Source: Marivivens donghaensis
Lineage (GTDB): Bacteria; Pseudomonadota; Alphaproteobacteria; Rhodobacterales; Rhodobacteraceae
Direction: 5' to 3'
DNA: 64,000 nt
NCBI RefSeq assembly: GCF_011806565.1
Contig: NZ_JAATOP010000003.1
Location: 1 to 64,000, forward strand
Under the pieces are notes generated by a model. The model was not told the DNA's origin, ran no database searches, and saw only the letters and a list, made by a program, of their open reading frames with translations. Each line of letters starts with the position of its first letter. Position 1 is the first letter of the stretch. Position numbers and translations under genes: made by a program. Shown one piece after another: positions 49,431 through 58,216 of this stretch.

Positions 49431-50457
49431 AATACGGTACTTTCCAGCTGATCCAGCGCCCGTGGAAATCGGCGCGGCCCATCTTCAGTGACAGGTCTCC
49501 GGGCCAGAGGCGTAGCGTCAAAGCTGCGCCTTTTCCTTTCTCGTCGGCCTCCATGCGGAACCACGCGAGCGGCGCTTTCTTTGTCGCCGCCTTGCCCAGT
49601 GTTTCGATGGCAGCGCGGCCGCGTTCCTGCTGCGGGCCGCTGAGGTACTGCCACGCGACGGTCGAATAGATCATCGTCATCGCGCCTTGGGTCAGCGACA
49701 GGCTGTCCAGCCAGTCAACCGCATCGCCCTGAAGAACGGGCGTGTCGCAGAGCGTGATCGCCGAGCGGGTTAGCTCCATCCGGTAAGTCTGGTCGGCCCA
49801 CAGATAAGACAGCAGGCGGGTCGCATCGACGGGACTGCGTGGGTCGATGGGCATGAGGTCGATGCCTTGGCGGTCGATGACCTGCATGTCGGCTTGGGGC
49901 GGCGGATTACCTGTCCACTCGGGAGTGAAAACGACGGGGCTGTCAGGGTTGCCGAAGACCGTCTCCCCGACCTCCAGCCCGTAGTGATCAAAATGCAGGT
50001 TGAGGCCCGCGCTCGACCCGATTTCGCGCAGGACCAAGGGCAGTTTGTAGCGCTCCGAAATCCACTGACCTGCGGCGATCAACGCGGCCGATCTGCGGAC
50101 CTCGTTCGTTTGCGGCGGGCTGTCGATCCACGTCGAGATAAACGCGGCCTCATCGGTCAGCGCCCACTCGACCGCGCCCCAGATGGTTTCGTCATCCTGT
50201 TCGTGCGGCGGAAACACGTCCTGCATTCCGCAGCGTTCCAGCAGCGCCAGCGCGTGAAGCGCGGAGGCAAAGCGGAGGGGAATCGATTCGCCCGACGGAC
50301 CGAGGTCTCCGGGCCAGTTAAACATCTTCCGCGTGACGGGACGGTCGGGTTGCAGCCTATCGGCGATCAGATTCATCAGGCGCTGCATGAACGGCGAGCC
50401 GAGGTCGCCGCACGCTTTGGCTTGGGTTCTGAACGCTTCAGGAAGCCTGTCCGTCAT
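49429..50457 (-). CDS. DUF2332 domain-containing protein
   Basis: This 342-residue cytoplasmic protein has the DUF2332 layout: an N-terminal helical region ([16 protein letters not shown]), the [16 protein letters not shown] segment near residue 116, and the [15 protein letters not shown] motif near residue 144, which looks like a SAM-binding glycine turn. A late AWFRME is also present. The activity is unproven; a methyltransferase-like fold is possible. It starts within the last codons of pth (4-base overlap), so the two are coupled. Confidence 0.82.
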   Translation of the reverse strand: MTDRLPEAFRTQAKACGDLGSPFMQRLMNLIADRLQPDRPVTRKMFNWPGDLGPSGESIPLRFASALHALALLERCGMQDVFPPHEQDDETIWGAVEWALTDEAAFISTWIDSPPQTNEVRRSAALIAAGQWISERYKLPLVLREIGSSAGLNLHFDHYGLEVGETVFGNPDSPVVFTPEWTGNPPPQADMQVIDRQGIDLMPIDPRSPVDATRLLSYLWADQTYRMELTRSAITLCDTPVLQGDAVDWLDSLSLTQGAMTMIYSTVAWQYLSGPQQERGRAAIETLGKAATKKAPLAWFRMEADEKGKGAALTLRLWPGDLSLKMGRADFHGRWISWKVPY

Positions 50458-51134
50458 TTGAATTTGTCCGCCAGTTTCTGCAAAGGCGAACGATTGTCTA
50501 CGGCTTCGGGTTCCGCCTCGACCTTCGCGGGCTTGGCCGCTTTGGGTGTCGTGGTGGACGAGCGCGGGGGTGCAACACGCAGCGCAACGGCATTCATGAA
50601 CTTCGGCCCCTCACCCCCCGCGAGGGCAGAGGCACCGTCCGAAATGCCGCGCATCAGGTCATCAAGCCAATCCTGCTCTACCTTCGCGAAATCGGCCAAA
50701 ACATAGCCCGCAACGCGATCTTTGTGCCCTGGATGGCCGATTCCGAGCCTTACGCGGTCATATTCGGCCCCGATGTGCTGGTGAATTGACCGCAAACCAT
50801 TGTGGCCAGCGTGGCCGCCGCCGGTCTTCAAACGACACTTTCCGGGGGCAAGATCGAGCTCGTCGTGGAACACCACGACGTCGGCAGGATCGAGTTTGTG
50901 AAAGCGCATCGCCTCGCCGACCGACTGGCCGGAGAGGTTCATGAACGTCTCGGGTTTCAGCAGCAGCACCTTCTCGGAGCCGAGCCGCCCTTCGCTAATC
51001 TGTCCCTGAAATTTCGCGCGCCACGGGGAAAATCCGTGGTCCTCGGCAATCCGCTCGACGGCCAGAAAGCCGATGTTGTGACGATTGCGCGCATATTTCG
51101 CGCCAGGGTTTCCAAGTCCGACAAAAAGTTTCAT
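50454..51134 (-). CDS. pth: Aminoacyl-tRNA hydrolase (peptidyl-tRNA hydrolase)
   Basis: Pth frees tRNA from dropped-off peptidyl-tRNA. The 226-residue product has [18 protein letters not shown] (with catalytic His 20), [10 protein letters not shown], the DELDLAPGK segment with the catalytic Asp, and [13 protein letters not shown]. It is longer than E. coli Pth (194) because of a basic, alanine/proline-rich tail from about residue 190 ([17 protein letters not shown]). rplY usually lies next to it; here a helicase gene of opposite direction comes between. Confidence 0.96.
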   Translation of the reverse strand: MKLFVGLGNPGAKYARNRHNIGFLAVERIAEDHGFSPWRAKFQGQISEGRLGSEKVLLLKPETFMNLSGQSVGEAMRFHKLDPADVVVFHDELDLAPGKCRLKTGGGHAGHNGLRSIHQHIGAEYDRVRLGIGHPGHKDRVAGYVLADFAKVEQDWLDDLMRGISDGASALAGGEGPKFMNAVALRVAPPRSSTTTPKAAKPAKVEAEPEAVDNRSPLQKLADKFK

Positions 51135-51249
51135 AATAGCAAACTAATCGCGCACTCAGTCATGCACCATCGAAAAAGGCCATATACATGTCCTTTAAAA
51201 GAAGCTATTGGCGCGCCTTCTGCTATTCTCTTTGTGAAAGTCCCCCGAC

Positions 51250-53370
51250 ATGATCCCGACCCTTGCCGATGCTCTGGCTGCACGCGGCTATGAAAACTTG
51301 ACCGCCGTCCAGAAGGCCGTGCTCGATCCCGAAGTGGACGGCCGTGACCTTCTGGTGTCGGCGCAAACCGGGTCGGGCAAAACTGTCGGCTTCGGTCTTG
51401 CTATCGCACCCCAGATCGTCAACGACGACGGCCGCGTCGGACCTGCCGGTCTGCCGCTGGCGGTTATCGTTGCGCCGACCCGCGAACTGGCGCTTCAGGT
51501 CCAGCGCGAACTGACATGGCTCTACGGCCAGACCGGTGCCGTGATTGGCTCGGCTGTCGGCGGCATGGACCCGCGCGACGAACGCCGCAAGCTCGACCGC
51601 GGTGTGCATATCGTTGTCGGCACGCCAGGCCGTCTGCGTGACCACACCCAGCGCGGCGCGCTCGACATGTCCGAAGTCAAAGCGATCGTCCTCGACGAAG
51701 CTGACGAGATGCTGGACCTCGGTTTCCGCGAAGACCTCGAATACCTGCTGGGCGAAGCGCCCGAAGAACGCCGCACGCTGCTGTTCTCGGCCACCGTTCC
51801 CGCTGGCATCGCCAAACTGGCGAAGAGCTACCAGCGCGACGCGATGCGCCTTCAGACCGCAGGCGAGGCGCGCCAGCACACCGACATTACCTATCAGATG
51901 ATGAACGTCGGCCCGCGCGATGCGGAAAACGCGATCATCAACACGCTGCTGTTCCACGATGCCGAAAACGCCATCGTCTTCGCGAACACCCGCGCCGTTG
52001 TGGCCCGCCTGACCGCGCGTCTGTCGAACCGTGGTTTCCAAGTTGTGTCGCTTTCGGGCGAACTGAGCCAAGCCGAACGTACCCACGCGCTGCAAGCGAT
52101 GCGCGATGGCCGTGCGCGCGTTTGTGTGGCGACCGACGTTGCGGCGCGCGGTATCGACCTTCCGGGTCTGGAACTGGTGATCCACGCCGAACTGCCGTCG
52201 AACTCCGAAACCCTTCTGCACCGTTCGGGCCGTACTGGCCGCGCTGGTAAGAAAGGTATCTCGGCTCTGATCGTGCCCCCGAAGGCCAAAGGCAAAGCGA
52301 CCCGCCTTCTGAAAGGCGCGAAGGTCGAGGCTGAATGGACCGAAGCCCCGTCCGCAGAAGAAGTCCAGTCGCGCGAAGAAGAGCGTCTGCTGAACGACGA
52401 CGCGTGGAACGAGACCCCGACCGATACCCAAGCCGCATTCGCAGAGCGTCTGCTCGAGCGTTACAGCGCCGAAACCATCGCTGCCGCTTACCTGCGCCTC
52501 TATCAGGCGCGCCGTTCGGCTCCAGAAGACCTCGGCGCGCCGTCGCCGCGTGACGACGACCGTGACCAAGCAAAGGCCAGGCGCCGCGAAGAATTCGGCC
52601 CCGCTGTCTGGTTCTCGCTGTCGATCGGTCGCGAAGGCCGCGCGGACCCGCGCTGGATGCTCCCGATGCTCGCCAAGAGCGGCGGTATCAGCAAGGACGA
52701 GATCGGTGCGATCCGCATTCAGGACGACGTCACCTACGTCGAAATCGCGGAGAAGAGCGCCGATAGTTTCGCGACCATGACCGCCGATGGTCTGGAGCAG
52801 GGCATCACCGCCGAGCGCATGACCTCTGCGCCTGATTTCTCGTTCCGTGGCGGCCCAAAAGGCGGCGGCAAGAAGTCGTTCGACCGTGGTGACCGCAAGC
52901 CGCGTGAAAATCGCGGCGACTGGAAACCCCGCGAAGACCGTGGCGATTTCAAGCCGCGCGAAGACCGTAAGCCCAAAGGCGACTGGAAGCCCCGCGAAGA
53001 TCGCGGCGATTTCAAACCGCGCGAAGACCGCAAGCCCAAGGGTGACTGGAAACCGCGCGAAGACAAGCCGAAGGGTGACTGGAAGCCTCGCGACAACGAT
53101 AAGCCGAAAGGCGATTGGAAGCCGCGCGAGGATCGCAAACCCAAGGGCGACTTCAAGGACCGCAAGCCGAAGGGCGACTGGAGGCCGCGTGAAGATCGCG
53201 GTGGGAAGCCGGCGCCTAAGTCGGACGGCGACGGCAAGAAGCGCTGGAACGGTGACGACAAGAAACGCCGCAACGCGATGGACACCAGCAAGCGTATGGA
53301 TCGCGGCGCAGATGCCCGTCCGCATCGCAAGGGTTCGCCCGCTGGCGGAAAGCCCAAGCGCGGCAAGTAA
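51250..53370 (+). CDS. DEAD-box RNA helicase, DeaD/CsdA-like, with repetitive basic tail
   Basis: The 706-residue protein has the helicase core: Walker A AQTGSGKT (38-45), PTRELALQ, TPGR, DEAD (149-152), SAT (180-182), ARGID and HRSGRTGRAG. Residues about 460-540 form a DbpA/CsdA-type RNA-binding domain (FSLSIGREGRADPRWMLPMLAKSGG). From about residue 540 comes a tail of near-identical repeats built on DWKPRED, DFKPRED and KPKG. Such proteins unwind RNA during ribosome assembly, decay and cold. It lies between rplY and pth on the opposite strand. Confidence 0.93.
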   Translation: MIPTLADALAARGYENLTAVQKAVLDPEVDGRDLLVSAQTGSGKTVGFGLAIAPQIVNDDGRVGPAGLPLAVIVAPTRELALQVQRELTWLYGQTGAVIGSAVGGMDPRDERRKLDRGVHIVVGTPGRLRDHTQRGALDMSEVKAIVLDEADEMLDLGFREDLEYLLGEAPEERRTLLFSATVPAGIAKLAKSYQRDAMRLQTAGEARQHTDITYQMMNVGPRDAENAIINTLLFHDAENAIVFANTRAVVARLTARLSNRGFQVVSLSGELSQAERTHALQAMRDGRARVCVATDVAARGIDLPGLELVIHAELPSNSETLLHRSGRTGRAGKKGISALIVPPKAKGKATRLLKGAKVEAEWTEAPSAEEVQSREEERLLNDDAWNETPTDTQAAFAERLLERYSAETIAAAYLRLYQARRSAPEDLGAPSPRDDDRDQAKARRREEFGPAVWFSLSIGREGRADPRWMLPMLAKSGGISKDEIGAIRIQDDVTYVEIAEKSADSFATMTADGLEQGITAERMTSAPDFSFRGGPKGGGKKSFDRGDRKPRENRGDWKPREDRGDFKPREDRKPKGDWKPREDRGDFKPREDRKPKGDWKPREDKPKGDWKPRDNDKPKGDWKPREDRKPKGDFKDRKPKGDWRPREDRGGKPAPKSDGDGKKRWNGDDKKRRNAMDTSKRMDRGADARPHRKGSPAGGKPKRGK
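52881..53202 (+). repeat. In-frame tandem repeat in the helicase gene
   Basis: A 63-base unit at 52918-52980 is followed at once by a very similar copy at 52981-53043. Shorter units of related sequence (GACTGGAAGCCxCGCGA type) continue to about 53202. All units keep the reading frame and encode alternating basic and acidic residues. Confidence 0.85.
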
Positions 53371-53376
53371 TTCAGG

Positions 53377-53399
53377 AAGGGGCCTTCGGGCCCCTTTTT
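53377..53399 (+). terminator. Intrinsic terminator of the helicase gene
   Basis: AAGGGGCC (53377-53384) pairs with GGCCCCTT (53389-53396) around a TTCG tetraloop, followed by a T-run. Confidence 0.92.
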
Positions 53400-53429
53400 C
53401 TTTGGCTCTTCAGCTGGCGTCCGGCCAAT

Positions 53430-53456
53430 AAAAAACGGAGCCCGAAGGCTCCGTTT
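53430..53456 (-). terminator. Intrinsic terminator of rplY
   Basis: AAACGGAGCC (53433-53442) pairs perfectly with GGCTCCGTTT (53447-53456) around CGAA. On the minus strand it is followed by TTTTTTATT. It is back to back with the helicase terminator. Confidence 0.92.
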
Positions 53457-53482
53457 CATTCAGTCCCGAAAAGGGGCAAAGA

Positions 53483-54109
53483 TTACTCTTCGCCGCCCTC
53501 TTCAGCAGCGTCTTCTTCAGCGTTGTCAGCCGACACGAGGCCCGACGGAGCCTGGATGTTGGCGAGGACGAAGTCGCGGTCGATGACAGTCTTGACGCCT
53601 TCCGGAAGGGTGACTTCCGAAATGTGGATGGTGTCACCGATTTGCTTGCCGGTCAGGTCGACAACGATCTGTTCCGGAATGTCACCGGCAACAACGTTGA
53701 GTTCGACTTCCGGACGTACGACGGTCAGAACGCCGCCACGCTTGAGGCCCGGAGCAGCTTTTGCGTTCTCGAATTCGACGTGAACGAAGAGGTTCACGCG
53801 CGAGGTACGCTTCAGACGCATCAGGTCGATGTGGGTCGGAAGGTCCTTGACCACGTCGCGCTGAACGCCGCGGCAGATGACGCGGACGTCTTCCTGACCT
53901 TCAACCTTGAGGTTGAAGAGGGTCGACATGAAGCGGCCAGCTTTCAGCTTTTGCAGTAGCTTGTTGAAGTCGAGGTTGATTGCGAGGGGCTCTGCGCCAC
54001 CACCGTAAACGATACCCGGAACTTTGCCTTCACGGCGAGCTTGACGAGCGGCCCCCTTGCCTGTCCCCGTACGTTCCGTGGCGATAAGATCAGGAATCTC
54101 ACGTGCCAT
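53483..54109 (-). CDS. rplY: 50S ribosomal protein L25/general stress protein Ctc
   Basis: L25 binds 5S rRNA. The 208-residue product is the long Ctc type: an N-terminal L25 domain ([23 protein letters not shown] with the RNA-binding residues) and a C-terminal beta domain ([31 protein letters not shown]), with an acidic end ([11 protein letters not shown]). The ATG at 54109 has GGAG ten bases upstream. In many bacteria pth follows; here the helicase gene lies between. Confidence 0.95.
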   Translation of the reverse strand: MAREIPDLIATERTGTGKGAARQARREGKVPGIVYGGGAEPLAINLDFNKLLQKLKAGRFMSTLFNLKVEGQEDVRVICRGVQRDVVKDLPTHIDLMRLKRTSRVNLFVHVEFENAKAAPGLKRGGVLTVVRPEVELNVVAGDIPEQIVVDLTGKQIGDTIHISEVTLPEGVKTVIDRDFVLANIQAPSGLVSADNAEEDAAEEGGEE

Positions 54110-54235
54110 CTTGATAATCTCCAATATAGGTGGGGCCGCCCTCCAAGGGTGTGCGGCCCGATGAAGCCGCGCACATACACGCGAATCCCTATTTTGGAAA
54201 GACCAAAACGGCCCGTGGCCCTGTTTTATATGGCG

Positions 54236-55399
54236 TTACGCCCAGCGGCCCTCGAAGTCGTCGGGTACCAGCACCATATCGCGGTCGAAGGTGTTGATAT
54301 CACGGCGACCACAGAGCGCCATGGAGATGTCGAGCTCCTTGTGGATGACCTCGAGCGCCTTGGTGACACCGGCCTCACCCATCGCGCCGAGCCCGTGAAT
54401 ATAGGCCCGTCCGATCATGACGCCCTTGGCGCCGAGGCAGAGCGCCTTCAGCACGTCCTGACCCGAACGGATGCCGCTATCGAGCCAAACTTCGGTCTGG
54501 TCGCCGACCGCTTCGACAATCGACGGAAGAACGCGGATCGACGACAGCGCACCGTCCAGCTGGCGACCACCGTGGTTCGACACGACGATGGCATCACAGC
54601 CAACCTCGACGGCCTTCTTCGCGTCCTCGACGTCCAGAACGCCCTTGAGGATAACCTTGCCGCCCCACTTTTCCTTCAGCCGCGCTATCATCGACCAATC
54701 GAGCCGCGGCTCAAATTGCTCGGCGGTCCACGCCGACAGGCTCGACATATCCGAGGCACTCTTCGCGTGGCCGACGATATTGCGGAACGTGCGCCGTTTG
54801 GTCTGGAGCATCTCCAGCCCCCACTGCACGCGCCATCCCATGTCGATGATCGACTTCGCCGTCAGCTTGGGCGGAGCGGACAGACCGTTCTTCAGGTCCT
54901 TGTGACGCTGCCCGAGGATCTGCAAATCCAGCGTAATTACCAGCGCATCGACGCCTGCATTCTTGGCGCGCTGGATGATGTTGTCCACGAACTCCTCGTC
55001 ACGCATGACATAGAGCTGGAACCAGAACGGAGCCTTCGTATTTTCGCGCACATCCTCGATCGAACAGATCGACATGGTAGACAGGGTGAACGGCACGCCG
55101 AACTTCTCCGCCGCCCGCGCCGCTTTGATTTCGCCGTCCGCGCGCTGCATCCCCGTCAGACCCACAGGCGCCAGCGCAACCGGCATCGCCACATCCCGCC
55201 CAATCATCGTCGTCTTGGTCGTACGGTTCGACATATCGACGGCCACGCGCTGACGCAGGCGGATCTTGTCGAAGTCGCTGGTGTTCTCGCGGAAGGTCTG
55301 TTCGGTCCACGAGCCGGACTCGCAGTAATCGTAGAACATCTTGGGCGTCCGCAGTTTGTGCAGACGCTTGAGGTCATCAATGCAGGTAATGACGGGCAT
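54236..55399 (-). CDS. lldD: Alpha-hydroxy-acid oxidizing protein (L-lactate dehydrogenase LldD-like)
   Basis: The 387-residue FMN enzyme oxidises an L-2-hydroxy acid, most likely lactate, and passes electrons to the quinone pool. It has YDYCESGSWTEQTFREN at the start, ALAPVGLTGM, FQLYVMRDEEF, the catalytic Lys in VILKGVL, the active-site SNHGGRQLDG near residue 279, and DSGIRSGQDVLKAL. A basic central stretch (about 190-220) may touch the membrane. No lactate permease or regulator is adjacent. Confidence 0.92.
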   Translation of the reverse strand: MPVITCIDDLKRLHKLRTPKMFYDYCESGSWTEQTFRENTSDFDKIRLRQRVAVDMSNRTTKTTMIGRDVAMPVALAPVGLTGMQRADGEIKAARAAEKFGVPFTLSTMSICSIEDVRENTKAPFWFQLYVMRDEEFVDNIIQRAKNAGVDALVITLDLQILGQRHKDLKNGLSAPPKLTAKSIIDMGWRVQWGLEMLQTKRRTFRNIVGHAKSASDMSSLSAWTAEQFEPRLDWSMIARLKEKWGGKVILKGVLDVEDAKKAVEVGCDAIVVSNHGGRQLDGALSSIRVLPSIVEAVGDQTEVWLDSGIRSGQDVLKALCLGAKGVMIGRAYIHGLGAMGEAGVTKALEVIHKELDISMALCGRRDINTFDRDMVLVPDDFEGRWA

Positions 55400-55467
55400 G
55401 GCGCTATCCTGATAATTGGTGCGAAATACTTACCAATTCGAAGGTTTCAGCGCAACTGCTTTGCGCC

Positions 55468-55875
55468 CTATGCCGCAGGCGTCGTCATGATGATCCAGTG
55501 CGTACCGAAACGGTCCTTCGTCATCCCCATGCCCGGAGAAAAGAACGTCGGCCCGAACGGCATGATGATCCCGTCCTCGGTCTTGAGCGCCTCGTAGATT
55601 TCCTCGGCCCGCTCGGTGGTCTTGACCTCGACCGACACGGACATCGCCTTCTGGTCATCGCCCTCGAAATTCGCTGGAAAATCCGAGGCCATCAGGTTGC
55701 CCGCCTCCGGCGACATCAGAGCCGAATGCATCACGCGATCCAATCCCATCTCGGGCGCGGCCATGTCGGGCATGTCGCCATAGGTCGAAACCGTCAGCTC
55801 TCCGCCGAAAATGCTCTGGTAGGTCGCCATCGCTTCGCGGCAGTGACCTTTGAAATGAATGTAGGGGGTAAACAC
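55468..55875 (-). CDS. VOC family protein (PhnB-like glyoxalase fold)
   Basis: This 135-residue protein has two beta-alpha-beta-beta-beta units of the vicinal-oxygen-chelate fold. It starts TPYIHFKGHCREAMATYQSIFGGEL and ends with FGPTFFSPGMGMTKDRFGTHWIIMT, typical of PhnB-like proteins. The GTG at 55875 is used because GGAGATTCGGACC precedes it. The PhnB-like subgroup often lacks known catalysis, so no reaction is named. Confidence 0.87.
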   Translation of the reverse strand: MFTPYIHFKGHCREAMATYQSIFGGELTVSTYGDMPDMAAPEMGLDRVMHSALMSPEAGNLMASDFPANFEGDDQKAMSVSVEVKTTERAEEIYEALKTEDGIIMPFGPTFFSPGMGMTKDRFGTHWIIMTTPAA

Positions 55876-55957
55876 GGTCCGAATCTCCTCTGCCGGAACT
55901 TGTGCCCGAACTGTGTGCTTCGCGTTTCGGTGTCGCAACAGATTTGCCTTTGTGCAT

Positions 55958-56029
55958 GAAATATCCCGGGGGTCGCCGCCAAAGCGGCGGAAGGGGGCAG
56001 CGCCCCCTCAGCGACGCTTGCGTCGCTTG
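55958..56029. repeat. Dispersed GC-rich intergenic element, copy 2
   Basis: GAAATATCCCGGGGGT is followed by three hairpins: GCCGCC/GGCGGC-type, GGGGGC/GCCCCC, and AGCGACGC/GCGTCGCT (56009-56028 region). It lies upstream of ychF. The AAATAxCxCGGGGGT head and the GGGGGC/GCCCCC stem are shared with 17167-17216. Confidence 0.55.
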
Positions 56030-56073
56030 TCTGCCCGTCCTAGAAGCCCTTCGAGCTAATTCAGGAGGGTCCG

Positions 56074-57171
56074 ATGGGATTCAAGATGGGTATCGTGGGT
56101 CTGCCGAACGTCGGTAAATCGACCCTCTTCAACGCACTGACCAAGACCGCCGCCGCACAGGCCGCCAATTTCCCGTTCTGCACCATCGAGCCGAATGTCG
56201 GTGACGTGGCCGTTCCGGACCCGCGCCTCGACAAACTGGCCGAGATTGCGGGCTCCAAGCAGATCATCCCGACCCGCATGACCTTCGTGGACATCGCCGG
56301 TCTGGTGAAGGGCGCATCTAAGGGCGAAGGTCTGGGCAACCAATTCCTCGCCAACATCCGCGAATGTGACGCAATCGCCCACGTTCTGCGCTGCTTCGAA
56401 GACGACGACATCACCCACGTCGATGGCCGTGTCGATCCGGTCGCCGATGCCGAAACGATCGAGATGGAACTGATGCTCGCCGACCTCGAGTCGATCGAGC
56501 GCCGTCTCCAGAACATCGTCCGCAAGGTGCGCGGCGGCGATAAGGAAGCCGTGGAGCAGGAGCGCCTGCTGAACCTCGCCAAAGAAGCCATCGAGGCAGG
56601 CAAGCCCGCCCGCACCGTCGAAATCGCCGACGAGGACCAGAAGCAGTGGAAAATGCTCCAGCTTCTGTCCACGAAGCCCGTTCTCTACGTCTGTAACGTC
56701 GAAGAAACCTCGGCCGGTTCGGGTAACAGCCAGTCGGCCCGCGTTGCCGAAATGGCCGCCGCGCAAGGCAACAGCCACGTCGTCATCTCGGCCCGCATCG
56801 AAGAAGAGATCAGCCAGCTCGACGAAGAAGAGCAGGAAATGTTCCTCTCCGAACTGGGCCTGACCGAAGCCGGTCTCGACCGTCTGATCCGCGCTGGTTA
56901 CGAGCTGCTGCACCTCCAGACCTACTTCACCGTCGGTCCGAAAGAGGCCCGCGCATGGACCATCAAGGAAGGCACCGGTGCTCCCGCTGCCGCTGGCGTC
57001 ATCCACGGCGACTTCGAGCGCGGCTTCATCCGTGCAGAAACCATCGGCTACGACGACTACATCACCTACAAAGGTGAAAACGGCGCCAAAGAAGCCGGTA
57101 AGATGCGCGCGGAAGGCAAGACCTACATCGTCAAGGACGGCGACGTACTGCACTTCCTGTTCAACACCTGA
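56074..57171 (+). CDS. ychF: Redox-regulated ATPase YchF (OLA1 family)
   Basis: YchF is an Obg-related P-loop protein that hydrolyses ATP and binds ribosomes; in E. coli it affects oxidative stress. The 365-residue product has GIVGLPNVGKSTLFNALT, the switch DIAGLVKGASKGEGLGNQFL, NVEE in place of the usual NKxD (typical of ATP specificity), a coiled-coil arm (about 130-200) and a C-terminal TGS domain (LLHLQTYFTVGPKEARAWT). GGAGGG precedes the ATG. Its 3' end overlaps by 49 bases the convergent DUF4130 gene. Confidence 0.96.
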   Translation: MGFKMGIVGLPNVGKSTLFNALTKTAAAQAANFPFCTIEPNVGDVAVPDPRLDKLAEIAGSKQIIPTRMTFVDIAGLVKGASKGEGLGNQFLANIRECDAIAHVLRCFEDDDITHVDGRVDPVADAETIEMELMLADLESIERRLQNIVRKVRGGDKEAVEQERLLNLAKEAIEAGKPARTVEIADEDQKQWKMLQLLSTKPVLYVCNVEETSAGSGNSQSARVAEMAAAQGNSHVVISARIEEEISQLDEEEQEMFLSELGLTEAGLDRLIRAGYELLHLQTYFTVGPKEARAWTIKEGTGAPAAAGVIHGDFERGFIRAETIGYDDYITYKGENGAKEAGKMRAEGKTYIVKDGDVLHFLFNT

Positions 57172-57848
57172 TGCGTCAGCGCCGGTAACGGCGCAGGCAA
57201 GGCCAGCATGACGTGGGCGCGGGTTTCCTGCGCCCACAACCATTTCTGCCACTCGGCCTGACTGGTATCCTTGGGCAGATCGGGACGGGCAGGGGCCTCA
57301 TAGGCGAGCTCGTTCCCCGCGATATTCCGCACGGTCCGCGCGGGCGTGTGCACCACCCAGTCGAGGTCCGAAAACTTGCGCCGGAACACAGGCAGCGCCA
57401 GTTCGACGGGATCGTTCTCCACATCGCACCATCCGGCATAGAGCCGCCGTCCGCTCCGCCAGCCGAGATCATGCAGGCGCAACTGCCGGTTCAGGCGGCG
57501 CAGGCTCTTGCGAACCTCCTCCTCCATCCCCAGCAGCGCCGTCACGTCGGGATCCTTGCCCTCGGTCAGTAGCCCCGGCGTCAGCTTCAGACGCCACGCA
57601 AGACGATAGAGCCGCACAAAGCGGTCCTCGCTCGCGTGGGACGTCACGCTATCGGCCAGATGCAGGAACCGCTCGGGCACGCGCACCTTGAAACGTGCCA
57701 TCGGAAGAGGGGGCAGATAGGCCTCTTCCCGAGGCGGCAGGACCTCCCATGACACTTGTTCCGGCGGCACGCGGGCAGCCAGCAGATGCCGTGCAGCACG
57801 GCGCCAGGCAGGGGCGGTGGAACTGAAAGGCAGCGGTATGGCGAACAT
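57123..57848 (-). CDS. DUF4130 domain-containing protein (TIGR03915-like), candidate DNA repair factor
   Basis: The 241-residue product has the middle VPERFLHLADSVTSHASEDRFVRLYRLAWRL segment in the pattern known from DUF4130 (F-x-x-L-A-x-x-V-x-x-H-R/S-x-x-x-R-F-x-L-L-Y-R-L-x-W-R). Then come RKSLRRLNRQLRLHDLG and a C-terminal part with ALPVFRRKFSDLDWVVHTP. DUF4130 occurs fused to UdgX-type uracil-DNA glycosylases or beside a radical SAM repair-type protein; neither is here. The ATG at 57848 has GGAG seven bases upstream. An exact LexA box lies 16-30 bases before the start, so damage induction is likely. Its end overlaps ychF by 49 bases. Confidence 0.75.
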   Translation of the reverse strand: MFAIPLPFSSTAPAWRRAARHLLAARVPPEQVSWEVLPPREEAYLPPLPMARFKVRVPERFLHLADSVTSHASEDRFVRLYRLAWRLKLTPGLLTEGKDPDVTALLGMEEEVRKSLRRLNRQLRLHDLGWRSGRRLYAGWCDVENDPVELALPVFRRKFSDLDWVVHTPARTVRNIAGNELAYEAPARPDLPKDTSQAEWQKWLWAQETRAHVMLALPAPLPALTHQVLNRKCSTSPSLTM

Positions 57849-57863
57849 CGAGCGACTCCGTAT

Positions 57864-57878
57864 GTTCACTATATGTTC
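57864..57878. promoter_or_regulatory. LexA (SOS) box of the DUF4130 gene
   Basis: GTTC (57864-57867), seven bases, then GTTC (57875-57878) match the alphaproteobacterial LexA direct repeat exactly. The site lies between a possible -35 (TTGCGG, 57890-57895 on the minus strand) and the start codon of the gene on the minus strand. Confidence 0.75.
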
Positions 57879-57978
57879 CATATCGGCAGCCGCAAGCGGG
57901 AAAGCTTGCGAAACGACAATGTCGAAAAATCAAGCAAGCACCTTGTCTTCCCCGAAAACCGCCATTAGACGGGTCGAC

Positions 57979-58068
57979 GGAGACGTGGCCGAGTGGTCGA
58001 AGGCGCTCCCCTGCTAAGGGAGTAGGCCCGGAAGGGTCTCGAGGGTTCGAATCCCTTCGTCTCCGCCA
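57979..58068 (+). tRNA. tRNA-Ser (anticodon GCT)
   Basis: The acceptor GGAGACG (57979-57985) pairs with CGTCTCC (58058-58064), followed by G and an encoded CCA. The anticodon loop CTGCTAA gives GCT at 58013-58015, for AGC/AGU serine codons. There is a long variable arm (GGCCCGGAAGGGTCTC region), as expected for serine tRNA, and the T-loop GGTTCGAATCC. The 3' half is the likely integration site of the element that follows. Confidence 0.95.
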
Positions 58069-58216
58069 CCCACCATTTTGGTTGATTGGCATACAGTGCT
58101 GTTCTACCCTCTAAGGTATTGAACTTACGCACCACCCCGCCTCGCTTCGATACTGATCGCCTCAATTCGCTTTTGCTCGGTGCTGTTCATTCCGTGGTAT
58201 AAAACGAGGTATAGGC

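Noticed and set aside
52881-53202. Possible CRISPR-like array
   Set aside because: Units are in frame with the helicase, have no unique spacers of constant length, and encode a charged protein tail.
51223-53325. Open frame of 700 codons on the minus strand, opposite the DEAD-box helicase
   Set aside because: It mirrors the helicase codons and has no start context; the helicase motifs on the plus strand are decisive.
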